Shown here piece by piece: positions 35,233 through 43,915 of a stretch of 64,000 nucleotides of DNA. This DNA is from Leucobacter salsicius M1-8. Lineage in GTDB: Bacteria; Actinomycetota; Actinomycetes; Actinomycetales; Microbacteriaceae. The stretch spans positions 32,737 through 96,736 of the forward strand of contig NZ_AOCN01000013.1 of assembly GCF_000350525.1 (NCBI RefSeq), read 5' to 3'. Each line of letters begins with the position of its first letter. Position 1 is the stretch's first letter. A program made the translations under genes and the position numbers. Under the pieces are notes generated by a model. That model did no database searches, was not told the DNA's origin, and saw only the letters and a list, made by a program, of their open reading frames with translations.

Positions 35233-37713
35233 ATGCCAAACAGGTCTGCGCGCTCGCGTGCTGTACTGATTTCCCAGCTCGTTGGGTATCTTGAGGTACC
35301 CGGAGGCACGCTGGCCATCGGTCCTACCGCGTCCGGCAGGTCACATGTGCTCGCTGCTGTGGCCGCAGCCCTCAGCAGCGTCGAAACACCGTACGTACTG
35401 ATCCGATGCAGCGAGCACGTGGGCGAAGAAACGACCGATGCCGACCTCGCTCGAGATCTTCCGCCCGCCACCGTTCTGCTCATTGATGACTTCGAGCTGG
35501 CGAGCGAAGAGCTGCTGCGCTCGCTCGGCCAGCACTGGGCGGCCGGCGGAAGTTCGCTCTGCACCATCGCCGAGCAAACCACCGGCGACACCTATGACGC
35601 GGTGCTCATGCGCGCGCTCAACACCGGCCCGACCCTGCGGCGCACGCTCGAGTCGGCACGCCACGTGCAGATTCCTGCCCTCACTGACACCGAGGTGGCC
35701 GAGCTGATTCATGAGTCGAGCCCCCGCATGCTCGATTCAGCCAACATCTCCTCGATTCAAGCCCTCGCCTGGGGGCGGCCGGGCTGGGCGCTCGACCTCA
35801 TGCAGATCTCACAGTCTGATCGCATCTCGGTCACGCCCTCACCGGCCATTTCGAGCGTGCGCCTCAGCGACTTTTCGCTGCCATACCTGCGTTCGGCCGA
35901 GGGACTCACGAGCGCCCTACCGCTCGAAGCCGTCGCTGGCGCCACCGTGCTGTCGGAGGTAGATCCCCTCACCCTCACGGGCGCGCGCGACCTGATCGGC
36001 GCGGTCGCGGTCGACACGCTGCTGCAGCACGCGGTACTGATTCAGACCAAATGCCGCACAGGGTTGTACAGCGTGCCAATCATCTACGCCGCGTCGCTTC
36101 CTCGCCTCTCGAGCGTCACAATCGACCCGATGCGCGAACGTGCCGCACTCCACTTGCTCGCGCAGGAGGAGCTGGGGCTCCCCCTCTCGACGAGCGACGC
36201 GTTCTTTTGCACGCGCGCCCTGCAGCGGCCCGACGCAGTGACCTCCCCTCAGGCGCACGAGGCGCAAGCCAGCCTCCTCCATCGCACCGCCGCTGACTTC
36301 ATTGCTTTTGGTGAGGGCGGTGAGGCGCGCGCGCTGCTGCTGCGGGCGGGCACCGGATCCGGTGCTCTGAACCCGCTCCTCAAGGCGCGCACGGCTACCG
36401 TGTTGAGCTCGCCGCTTGCCGGGCTTGATGTGCTTATGAAGAACCGCCGGCCCGATGCCCAGACACCAACTGAGCGAAACCAGCTGCTCGGGGAGCTGTA
36501 TCTGCAAGCCCGGTTGGCCGCAGAGGTGGGGCTCAGCACCGAGAATCCGCTCTACCCCCGGTCTGACTCCCTCGCCGGACCGGTGTCTCGCGCAGCACTC
36601 GAGGTGTTCACAATGTGGAACGACACCAGTTCCACCGACCTGGACACCGAACGACTGCACGAAATCTCGGTCACGCACGAGGTCCCCGAGATCGCTCTCG
36701 CTGCCGAGCTCCTGCTCGAGCTCGAGCTCGTGCGCAATGGCTTTCTCCCCCGCCGTGACCTCACGCTCGCTGACCTGACCTCGCGCATCGCGAATTCAAC
36801 GATGCACTCCACGGTCGAGCTGCGTGACATCGTTGCGACGGTCGTGCTGGCCGAGGGCCTCATCGTGTTCTTCCTGGCGCAGCATGCGCGTTTGGGCGGG
36901 CAGCTGCGCGAGATCATCTCCCGCATGCCCGCGCCCCACCGCCACGTACTGTGGGCCAATCACCTCCTCGCGACGGCCGAGGCCCTCGCGTGTGGAGACC
37001 TCGACCGCGCGCAGCTCGAGTGGGGCCGGTTTGAGAAGCGTGTGCCCCGCTTTATCCCGGCCCGGTTGCAGATGACCATTTCGCACATTGGTGCCCGACT
37101 CCGTACCCCCGAGGCTCCGATCACCAGTACCTCGGCCGTGCACGAGCAGGTCTTCGCCTACTTTGCGGGCCAGTACGATCTGGTTTCACCGACGCAACAG
37201 CAGCTCGCGCCGATTGGCAGACGATCCCCCGGCATTGTCTCAAGCGTTGCTACTGAGTGGGTCCCCATGCTCACCCTGGCGCAGCGGCATCTGAAGGCCC
37301 AGGCCGACGATAACCCGGCCGAGCTTCTGCGCGTCGCCGCGGCGCTAGAGGAGCGGGAGCTCTGGGGGCCGGCGCTCACGGCCGTCAGCACGGCGCACGA
37401 AATCTTCACGCGCAGGCGGTCGAGCGCAAACATTGCTCGCTGTGATGAGATTCAGCTCCGGATCGCGGCCGCCGCCAAGGCGCGCTTGGCGTGGTTCACG
37501 CCGCCCAATCTGGCCACGAACCAGCGCACGGAGCTGACGCCGCGCGAGCTCGACGCCGCCAAGCTTGCGGCCGAGGGTCTCAGCAACAAGGAAATTGCCG
37601 AGCGCATGCAGTGCAGCGTGCGCACCGCGGAGTCCCACGTCGCCCGTGCTCGCGCAAAGCTCGGCGCACGCAATCGTCACGACCTGGCCGAGCGGCTCCG
37701 AGCTGCCGCCTAG
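35233..37713 (+). CDS. Large LuxR-family (LAL-like) regulator with P-loop domain
   Basis: An 826-aa regulator. The N-terminal P-loop reads G-P-T-A-S-G-R-S at about residues 32-39, with Arg in place of the usual Walker A Lys. Walker B V-L-L-I-D-D-F is near 79-85, followed by a long helical, TPR-like middle. The C-terminal LuxR helix-turn-helix is L-T-P-R-E-L-D-A-A-K-L-A and N-K-E-I-A-E-R-M-Q-C-S-V-R-T-A-E-S-H-V. This is the MalT/LAL architecture, in which nucleotide and ligand binding control DNA binding. ATG 35233 follows a GGGGG-rich ribosome site. The target genes are unknown; the divergent exporter operon is one candidate. Confidence 0.87.
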   Translation: MPNRSARSRAVLISQLVGYLEVPGGTLAIGPTASGRSHVLAAVAAALSSVETPYVLIRCSEHVGEETTDADLARDLPPATVLLIDDFELASEELLRSLGQHWAAGGSSLCTIAEQTTGDTYDAVLMRALNTGPTLRRTLESARHVQIPALTDTEVAELIHESSPRMLDSANISSIQALAWGRPGWALDLMQISQSDRISVTPSPAISSVRLSDFSLPYLRSAEGLTSALPLEAVAGATVLSEVDPLTLTGARDLIGAVAVDTLLQHAVLIQTKCRTGLYSVPIIYAASLPRLSSVTIDPMRERAALHLLAQEELGLPLSTSDAFFCTRALQRPDAVTSPQAHEAQASLLHRTAADFIAFGEGGEARALLLRAGTGSGALNPLLKARTATVLSSPLAGLDVLMKNRRPDAQTPTERNQLLGELYLQARLAAEVGLSTENPLYPRSDSLAGPVSRAALEVFTMWNDTSSTDLDTERLHEISVTHEVPEIALAAELLLELELVRNGFLPRRDLTLADLTSRIANSTMHSTVELRDIVATVVLAEGLIVFFLAQHARLGGQLREIISRMPAPHRHVLWANHLLATAEALACGDLDRAQLEWGRFEKRVPRFIPARLQMTISHIGARLRTPEAPITSTSAVHEQVFAYFAGQYDLVSPTQQQLAPIGRRSPGIVSSVATEWVPMLTLAQRHLKAQADDNPAELLRVAAALEERELWGPALTAVSTAHEIFTRRRSSANIARCDEIQLRIAAAAKARLAWFTPPNLATNQRTELTPRELDAAKLAAEGLSNKEIAERMQCSVRTAESHVARARAKLGARNRHDLAERLRAAA

Positions 37714-37724
37714 AACTCCAAAAA

Positions 37725-37768
37725 CACCGCGGGCTCCGGATCACAGAAGCGATCCGGAACCCGCGGTG
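37725..37768. terminator. Bidirectional terminator between LuxR-type and Tmm-like genes
   Basis: An 18-bp stem (37725-37742 with 37751-37768, one mismatch) with an 8-nt loop lies between convergent genes. The minus strand continues into TGTTTTTGG, giving a good U-tract for the Tmm-like gene. Confidence 0.85.
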
Positions 37769-37781
37769 CATTGAGGTCTTG

Positions 37782-39149
37782 TTATACCGCAGCCTGCGGC
37801 TGCGGTAGCTCGAGGTACCGCTCAATCGAGTCGTCGAACTCGGCAAGCCACGCGGTGTGGTGGCGCGCCGCCATCGTGCCAGTGATGACCGACGGGTAGA
37901 CGCGGTCGCGATAGGTCAGGATATTCTCCTGCTTGTCTGCCTTCCAGGAGAGGAAGGTGCGCACGACCTCGTCGAGGTCGAACATGGGGTAGTCCGTCGC
38001 CTCAATGAGGTCGCGAATGTAGTCGGCCTGAAACTGGACCTGAGCCTCGCCGGTGTCGGCCGCCATGAAACGTTCGTGCCACGCTTGCGCGTGTGCGGCG
38101 CGATCCGTTGCGTTCGGCAACTCGGCGCGTCCCAGAATCAGGTCGCGCACGTACCAGGCCTGAGCATCAAACATATTGAACGTGAACCACTGGTCCTGCG
38201 CCCCCAGGTAGTACAGCTTGGGATTCTTCTGCCAGACCACGCCGCGGTACAGGCCCTCGGGGTAAAGGTTGTTCGGTGAATCAATATGCATGTCTCGCGA
38301 CAGGAATGGGTAGTGGTGCAGGTAACCCGTGCACAGAATGACGGTGTCGAACTCGCGGGTCTGACCGTCAACGAAGGTGGCCACGCGGCCGTCGAATCCG
38401 ACGATCTCAGGCACTTCCTCCATACCCTCCGGCCAGGCGAAGCCCTGGGGCTGTGAGCGGTAGCTCATCGTGACCTGCGCGGCACCCATCTTGTGCGCCT
38501 GCACGCCGATGTCTTCAGCCGAGTACGATCCTCCAATGAGCAACACCCGCTTGTCCTCGAGGCGCTCGGCGCCACGAAACTCGTGCGCGTGAATGACTTC
38601 ACCGGGAAATGACTCCATCCCGGTGAAGTTGGGAACGTTCGGAAAGGCGAAGTGGCCGGTCGACACGATCACTTCGTCGAATGTCTCGCGCTTGGTCTCT
38701 TTCGAGCGCAGGTTGTCGACGATGAGCGTGAACTTCTCGGTCTCTTCGCTGTACTCAACCCAGCGCACGGCATGGGCGAAGCGAACACGGTCCTTCACGC
38801 CCGACTGCATGGCTCGGCCGTTGATGTAGTCCCACAGCACCTCGCGCGGAGGGTAAGACGAGATCGGCCGACCGAAGTGGTCGTCGAAGGTGTACTCTGC
38901 GAATTCGAGCGCTTCCTTGGGCCCGTTTGACCAGAGATTTCGGTACATGCTTGAGTGGACCGGCTCACCGTAGTGATCGGTGCCGGTGCGCCATGAGAAG
39001 TTCCACTGGCCGCCCCAGTCGTCCTGCTTCTCGTAGCAAATGATTTCAGGGTTCGTGTCCCCCTGGAGCTCCGCTGCCGCGAATGCTCGCAGGGCCGCCA
39101 TTCCGCTGGGGCCCGCTCCGATGATCGCAATTCTCTTTTGCTGTTGCAC
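37782..39149 (-). CDS. tmm: Flavin-containing monooxygenase, trimethylamine-monooxygenase-like
   Basis: A 455-aa flavin monooxygenase. The FAD motif G-A-G-P-S-G is at residues 11-16, the FMO-identifying motif F-P-G-E-V-I-H-A-H-E-F in the middle, and the NADPH motif G-G-S-Y-S-A-E-D-I-G shortly after. The strings D-W-G-G-Q-W-N-F-S-W-R-T-G, H-S-S-M-Y-R-N-L-W-S-N-G-P-K-E and Q-D-Q-W-F-T-F-N-M-F-D-A-Q-A-W closely match bacterial trimethylamine monooxygenase as I know it, and the length fits. The enzyme would oxidise trimethylamine to its N-oxide with NADPH and O2; indole and other soft nucleophiles are also possible. No methylamine genes are adjacent. Confidence 0.82.
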   Translation of the reverse strand: MQQQKRIAIIGAGPSGMAALRAFAAAELQGDTNPEIICYEKQDDWGGQWNFSWRTGTDHYGEPVHSSMYRNLWSNGPKEALEFAEYTFDDHFGRPISSYPPREVLWDYINGRAMQSGVKDRVRFAHAVRWVEYSEETEKFTLIVDNLRSKETKRETFDEVIVSTGHFAFPNVPNFTGMESFPGEVIHAHEFRGAERLEDKRVLLIGGSYSAEDIGVQAHKMGAAQVTMSYRSQPQGFAWPEGMEEVPEIVGFDGRVATFVDGQTREFDTVILCTGYLHHYPFLSRDMHIDSPNNLYPEGLYRGVVWQKNPKLYYLGAQDQWFTFNMFDAQAWYVRDLILGRAELPNATDRAAHAQAWHERFMAADTGEAQVQFQADYIRDLIEATDYPMFDLDEVVRTFLSWKADKQENILTYRDRVYPSVITGTMAARHHTAWLAEFDDSIERYLELPQPQAAV

Positions 39150-39582
39150 ATCAACCTTTCCGACCGAGGGGCTCTCCCCCAGCCATCAATATTCCGTTTT
39201 CAAGGACCCCCTGCCGCGCGCGCGTTGCCGAACGACACGACCTTCGTCGCCACACGGACAGAAAAGTCCACTTATTTACCATCGCAGATAAGCAGCAATA
39301 GTCAAGTTGGGGATGTTTTTGTAAAATTCGATAATTTTTTGCGGCTTGGGTGCCGCGGTACTGACCCCTCACTGCACCGTTAACCTCGTGACCGCGTACC
39401 GCACCGCTCGCCACACCCTGCGCCTGCACCTTTTGTGCCCCTTGTCGAGGCCTTGTCGGCCCGCAGACGCTGCCCTAAAATCGCCGCATTGGAGCCCGGA
39501 TCTCCCCCAGGAGAATCCCCCATTCCCCCATCTCCGCGCCCCGCCTCCGAGCTCCGCATCGGTGCGCACAAAGGACCCAATC
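39150..39582. promoter_or_regulatory. Divergent tmm/oxidase promoter region
   Basis: A 433-nt gap. The part 39270-39345 is strongly A+T-rich and holds the inverted repeat AAAATT-CGAT-AATTTT (39323-39338) and a TTGACT -35-like hexamer on the minus strand (39300-39305). The part nearest the oxidase gene is C-rich and free of stop codons in the oxidase frame, but looks noncoding. Confidence 0.4.
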
Positions 39583-40956
39583 ATGGCAACCAACACTGCT
39601 GATGCCCTCCGCTCGCATGCCTCCGGCGAGGTGTTCGCGCCCCCTGACCCCGGCTTCGCCGAGGCCCACGCGGGTTTCAATCTGGCCGAGCAGCACCAGC
39701 CCGACCTCGTACTTCGGGCCACCAACGAAGCTGACGTCGCCGCGGCCGTCAAGCTCGGCGCGACCTCGGGCCTCCCGGTGCGCGCGCAGGCCACTGGCCA
39801 CGGCATCGGCATTCCCATGCCCCGCGGCATCCTGGTCTCGACGGCAGGCATGCGGTCGGTCCACATCAACCCGGCCCGGCGCACCGCGACTGTCGGCGCC
39901 GGGACCCAGTGGCACGAGGTCATCAACGCCGCGGCCCAACACGGCCTCGCCCCGCTCAGCGGGTCATCTCCGACCGTCGGCATCGTGGGGTACACGCTCG
40001 GCGGCGGTATGGGGCCCATGGCCCGCACCTTCGGGTTTGCCTCCGACCGTGTGCGTCGCCTGCGCATGATCGATGCCACTGGCCGAACCGTTGAGATCGA
40101 CGCCGAACGCGAGCCCGACCTGTTCTGGGCCCTTCGCGGCGGCAAGCCCTGGGTGGGAATCGTCACCGAGACTGAGTTCGAGCTCGTCGAGGTGCCCACC
40201 TACTACGGCGGGTCGATCTTCTTTGCGGGCGATCACGCCGAACGGGTGCTCCACGCGTTCGCCCAGTGGGCCCCCACCGTCCCCGATGCGGTGAGCACCT
40301 CGATCACACTGCTGCGCCTCCCCGATCTCCCCATTTTTCCCGAGCCCCTGCGGGGTCGGCTCTCGGTGCACCTGCGGTACGTACACATCGGTGATCCGGC
40401 GCAGGGAGCCGAATGGCTGGCCCCGATGCGGGCCGCAGCGACCCCGGTCCTAGACCTCGTCGCGGTCACCCCCGCCGTCGCCATCGGTTCGGTGCATCAG
40501 GATCCCACCGAGCCCATGCCCGCCCGCGATGACAGCATTCGGCTGCGCGAGCTCACGCCGGCGACGGTCGACTCGCTGCTCGAGGCGGCGGGCCCCGGAG
40601 TCGATACGCCGCTGATCATGGCCGAGGTGCGGATGATGGGTGGCGCACTCGCGCAGGCTGGCACCCACGACTCTGCGGTGGGCGGGCGCGACGGTGCGTT
40701 CAATGTCTGCGTCATCGGCCCGTATCCGCCGCCGCTGCGCGAGGCCGTCGACGCGGCGAGCGCCGCGACGCTCGGGGCCCTACAGCCCTGGGCGCTCACC
40801 GGCTCACTCATCAATTTCCAGGGCTATGCCCTCGCCCCGGATCAGGTGCGCGCGGCTTGGTCACCCGAGGTGCGCGGGCGGCTCGATGCGATCGAGCGCT
40901 CCTGGGATCCGGATCACCTGTTCCAGACCGCCTTCTCGCACGCGCGTGGCGACTAG
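39583..40956 (+). CDS. FAD-linked oxidase (BBE/PCMH family)
   Basis: A 457-aa flavoenzyme of the vanillyl-alcohol-oxidase/berberine-bridge fold. The FAD-binding N-terminal half has the likely covalent histidine in A-T-G-H-G-I-G-I-P and the pyrophosphate loop in G-Y-T-L-G-G-G-M-G. The C-terminal BBE-like segment reads R-S-W-D-P-D-H-L-F-Q. ATG 39583 is chosen because AAAGGA lies 7 nt upstream; the longer frame from 39346 is not conserved-looking. It oxidises an alcohol, sugar or similar substrate with O2; the true substrate is unknown. It is divergent from the Tmm-like gene. Confidence 0.85.
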   Translation: MATNTADALRSHASGEVFAPPDPGFAEAHAGFNLAEQHQPDLVLRATNEADVAAAVKLGATSGLPVRAQATGHGIGIPMPRGILVSTAGMRSVHINPARRTATVGAGTQWHEVINAAAQHGLAPLSGSSPTVGIVGYTLGGGMGPMARTFGFASDRVRRLRMIDATGRTVEIDAEREPDLFWALRGGKPWVGIVTETEFELVEVPTYYGGSIFFAGDHAERVLHAFAQWAPTVPDAVSTSITLLRLPDLPIFPEPLRGRLSVHLRYVHIGDPAQGAEWLAPMRAAATPVLDLVAVTPAVAIGSVHQDPTEPMPARDDSIRLRELTPATVDSLLEAAGPGVDTPLIMAEVRMMGGALAQAGTHDSAVGGRDGAFNVCVIGPYPPPLREAVDAASAATLGALQPWALTGSLINFQGYALAPDQVRAAWSPEVRGRLDAIERSWDPDHLFQTAFSHARGD

Positions 40957-40965
40957 CCGGGTAGC

Positions 40966-41436
40966 TCAGCCGCCGAGCAGCAGCTCGCGGGCGTGCGTGT
41001 ACTTGGCGGCGAGCCGCTCGCGCGTGGGCTCATCGAGCTGCACGGTGCGAGTGGGGTCGGTGTTGTCGTCGATGTCAGCAAGTTTCACGTGCAACGCGAT
41101 GGGGTCGCGCCGGATCACGCGGTAGTAGTCATCTGGTGCGACCCCGTGTCGGCGCGTGAGCAGGATCACCGCATCGACCACGGCGTCGGGAATCCCGGCA
41201 TCACGCAGGTCATCGGGCAAGATGTCGCAGTCCTCGACAGTGTCGTGCAACCACGCCGCGGCGTGCTCGAACGGTGCGGCATGCGGGTCGAACCGGGCGG
41301 CGACGCGTCGCGGGTGCTCGATGTAGTCGTCGCCGTTCTTGTCGGCCTGGCCGCGGTGCAGGATCGTCGCGATTGCCTCGGCCCGTGCGGCGAGTGCAAT
41401 CGCTGCGTCGTGCTCGAGCGGCGCGTGGGTCGTCAT
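40966..41436 (-). CDS. HD-domain phosphohydrolase-like protein
   Basis: A 156-aa single HD domain, like the hydrolase half of RelA/SpoT or small HD phosphohydrolases. Metal ligands are seen as the His in I-E-H-P-R-R-V, the H-D pair in A-A-W-L-H-D-T-V-E-D and the late Asp in K-L-A-D-I-D-D-N. No synthetase domain is present. ATG 41436 is used; ATG 41460 and 41463 in frame are alternatives with AAGGGG nearby. It may hydrolyse (p)ppGpp or another nucleotide. It is convergent with the oxidase gene with only 9 nt between. Confidence 0.8.
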   Translation of the reverse strand: MTTHAPLEHDAAIALAARAEAIATILHRGQADKNGDDYIEHPRRVAARFDPHAAPFEHAAAWLHDTVEDCDILPDDLRDAGIPDAVVDAVILLTRRHGVAPDDYYRVIRRDPIALHVKLADIDDNTDPTRTVQLDEPTRERLAAKYTHARELLLGG

Positions 41437-41591
41437 CGCCCCATCTTCGCACGTGCTCATCATCCCCTTGGCGTCCACAACACAATCGAGTTGTAAGAAT
41501 TTGTGGTTTGGAGGCCCAGAATCCACAAGTTTGCCCAAGTCGATTGCCCGGCGGCCCCTTCCGCCCACGACACATCGGCGACAATAGAACC

Positions 41592-41999
41592 ATGACTGAA
41601 TCGAACACCGAGCTTCCCGACGACGCCCTCGAGTTTGCGCACCGCCTGTTCGATGGCGCCCGCACGGGCGATACCGCGCTCGTCACCAGCGCGATCGACC
41701 AGGGCGTTCCCCTTGAGCTCACCGACGAGAAGGGCAACACATTTCTGATGCTCTCCTCGTACCATGGCCACACGAGCCTGGTGGCAGAGCTGATTCAGCG
41801 CGGCGCCGACGTCAATCGCCCCAATGATCGCGGGCAAACGCCCGTCGCGGGCGCGGTGTTTAAACGCCACAACGAGATCGTGAGGCTCCTACTCACCGCG
41901 GGCGCAGACATCAACGCCGGCGTCCCATCCGCCCGTGCGGCCGCCAACATGTTTGGCATCGATCTGACTGAACTCATGAACGGCGACACCGACCTGTAG
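41592..41999 (+). CDS. Small ankyrin-repeat protein
   Basis: A 135-aa cytoplasmic protein with about three ankyrin repeats: G-N-T-F-L-M-L-S-S-Y-H-G-H-T, then G-A-D-V-N-R-P-N-D-R-G-Q-T-P-V, then G-A-D-I-N-A-G. Such small actinobacterial ankyrin proteins are probably protein-interaction modules, sometimes next to catalase. No partner is evident here; the convergent neighbour is a flavoprotein. Confidence 0.85.
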   Translation: MTESNTELPDDALEFAHRLFDGARTGDTALVTSAIDQGVPLELTDEKGNTFLMLSSYHGHTSLVAELIQRGADVNRPNDRGQTPVAGAVFKRHNEIVRLLLTAGADINAGVPSARAAANMFGIDLTELMNGDTDL

Positions 42000-42007
42000 C
42001 CGGGTGC

Positions 42008-43093
42008 CTACGCCGCTTCGAGCGCCCGCTCCGAAACGATCATCGCGCGCACCACGTCGCGACCGGCCCGGTTCGCCCCGATTGTCGACTGCGAGGCTCC
42101 GTACCCAATCACGAACAGGCGTGGCTCATCGAGCGAGCGACCCGCCGCGACCCGGATCCCGCCATGGGGCGTGCGCAACCCCAGCGGTGACAGGTGCGAG
42201 AGCTCCGCACGAAACCCGGTCGCCCAGAGGATCACATGGGCGCGCTCAAATGAGCCATCCGGCATGCGCACGCCGCCCGGTTCAATGCGGGTGAACATGG
42301 GGTGGCGCACGAGCACACCGCGCTCGTCGGCCCGCTCAACCCACGGCGCACGAAACATGCCGGTCACCGAGGCCACGCTCTGCGGGGCGAACCCCTGTCG
42401 GGTGCGTTCCTCCACGCGGGCGAGCGATTCAACAATCTGGCCCTGCGCGAAGAGGTCCTCCCACACGACCTCCCTGCGGGTCACCCACAGGGTGTCGGCG
42501 TGCCGCGAGATCTCCTCGAGCTGCTGCGTCGCCGAGATACCAGCGCCCACGATCACGACGCGCTGGCCCGCGAATTCCGCGGCAGAAACGTAGTCTCGCG
42601 TGTGCAGCTGCCGCCCGCGAAAGGTCTCGCGGCCAGCCACGTGCGGCCAGTACGGCCGGTTCCAGGTACCCGTCGCATTGATGACGTACCGAGCCAGCCA
42701 GGTACCCGCGTCGGTCTCGACACTAAGCCCGACGGCAGCATCGGAGGCCCGGCTCACCGCCTGCACCCGCACGGGGCGCCGGATCTCGAGCCCCATGCGC
42801 GCTTCGTACTCACCGAAGTAGGCGGGCAGTACGTACCGGCTACTCCCCCGCGGATCGGCGGCTGGCACCCGCATGCCGGGGAGCTCGTGAATACCGTTCA
42901 CGGTCGCCATCTTGAGCGACTCCCAGCGGTGCCGCCACGCGCCACCGGGCCCCGCTTCTCCGTCGAGCACGACGTAACTCTGGTCGCCGGGTTGCGCGCG
43001 CGAAGCGGGCACGAACCCGCGATGCTGAATATGGTAGGCCGCCGAGAGCCCGGCCTGGCCGGCCCCGATCACGAGAACATCGACTGGCTGCAT
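42008..43093 (-). CDS. CzcO-like flavoprotein monooxygenase
   Basis: A 361-aa NAD(P)-binding flavoprotein. The FAD motif V-I-G-A-G-Q-A-G-L-S-A-A-Y is near residue 7, the NADPH motif V-I-V-G-A-G-I-S-A-T-Q-Q near 185 and the late A-T-G-F motif near 290. ATG 43093 has an AAGGGA ribosome site. The group includes Baeyer-Villiger-like and FMO-like enzymes and CzcO, once linked to metal resistance; substrate is unknown. The preceding gene on the same strand is an NAD(P)-binding reductase, 75 nt away. Confidence 0.82.
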   Translation of the reverse strand: MQPVDVLVIGAGQAGLSAAYHIQHRGFVPASRAQPGDQSYVVLDGEAGPGGAWRHRWESLKMATVNGIHELPGMRVPAADPRGSSRYVLPAYFGEYEARMGLEIRRPVRVQAVSRASDAAVGLSVETDAGTWLARYVINATGTWNRPYWPHVAGRETFRGRQLHTRDYVSAAEFAGQRVVIVGAGISATQQLEEISRHADTLWVTRREVVWEDLFAQGQIVESLARVEERTRQGFAPQSVASVTGMFRAPWVERADERGVLVRHPMFTRIEPGGVRMPDGSFERAHVILWATGFRAELSHLSPLGLRTPHGGIRVAAGRSLDEPRLFVIGYGASQSTIGANRAGRDVVRAMIVSERALEAA

Positions 43094-43168
43094 GTTCCCT
43101 TCAACCGTGGCCTGCACCCCGGCATTCCCCGGGTTCGCCCGCGGCCAAAATCGCGCATCGATCTGGGG

Positions 43169-43813
43169 CTAGGCCCGAATCGCCTCGGCAATCGGGACCT
43201 CGCCATCATTGAACCGGATCGTGCGGTGAATCGTCGTCGCATCATTCAGCACCGCGGCGATCACGCGGGCGACCGTTTCACGGGAAACATGGCCCGACGC
43301 TTCGGCGTGCACGTCGATGCCGCCGGTCGAGGGTTCGAGGGTGAGCGAGCTCGGCCCGAGCACCGTCCAGTCGAGACTCGATGCGCGCAGGTGCTCGTCG
43401 GCGGCCGCCTTTGCCTCGGCGTACGTCCAAAACGAGTGCGCCGAATCGATCCCGTGCTCCTTCGACGAGCCAAAGTACGACACCATCACGTAGCGCTGCA
43501 CCCCGGCCCGCGCGGCCGCATCCATGGTGCGTATCGCGGCGTCGCGGTCGACCGAGAGGGTGCGCGCGGGGTTGCCGCCACCCGCTCCGGCAGACCACAC
43601 CACGGCGTCGTGGCCGGCGATCAGTTCGGCGAGGGCGGCCTCGTCAAGTGCCTCGACGTCTGCGACCAGCGGCGTCGCGCCGGTCACCCGCACAGCGTCG
43701 GCGTGATCCGGATTTCGAATGATCGCCGTCACCTCATGGCCGCGCTGTGTCAGCAGCGGCTCCGTGAGCATCGCGATTTTGCCGTGGCCACCAAAGAGAA
43801 TCACCCGAGTCAT
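43169..43813 (-). CDS. NAD(P)-binding atypical SDR (NmrA/YwnB-like)
   Basis: A 214-aa Rossmann-fold protein. The nucleotide-binding loop is G-G-H-G-K-I-A (atypical SDR type) near residues 8-14, and the sequence Y-V-M-V-S-Y-F-G-S-S, then Y-A-E-A-K-A-A-A-D contains the Tyr/Lys positions. Start ATG 43813 is at the fold. Such proteins are flavin reductases or redox sensors. It may supply reductant to the flavoprotein encoded downstream. Confidence 0.82.
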   Translation of the reverse strand: MTRVILFGGHGKIAMLTEPLLTQRGHEVTAIIRNPDHADAVRVTGATPLVADVEALDEAALAELIAGHDAVVWSAGAGGGNPARTLSVDRDAAIRTMDAAARAGVQRYVMVSYFGSSKEHGIDSAHSFWTYAEAKAAADEHLRASSLDWTVLGPSSLTLEPSTGGIDVHAEASGHVSRETVARVIAAVLNDATTIHRTIRFNDGEVPIAEAIRA

Positions 43814-43841
43814 ACCCGCAGCGTAGCCCCGCAAACACAAA

Positions 43842-43881
43842 ATCCCCGCCACGAAGCTGGGGGACGCTTCGTGGCGGGGAT
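43842..43881 (-). terminator. Terminator of the FMN reductase gene
   Basis: A perfect 16-bp stem (43842-43857 with 43866-43881) and an 8-nt loop. On the minus strand it is followed by the T-rich TTTTGTGTTT, directly downstream of the gene that stops at 43916. Confidence 0.9.
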
Positions 43882-43915
43882 CTCACGGCCCGAGGGCCGT
43901 TCAGTTGTGTCGAGC

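Noticed and set aside
39346..39582. N-terminal extension of the FAD-linked oxidase
   Set aside because: Sequence is Pro/His/Arg-rich without family likeness, while ATG 39583 has a good ribosome site.
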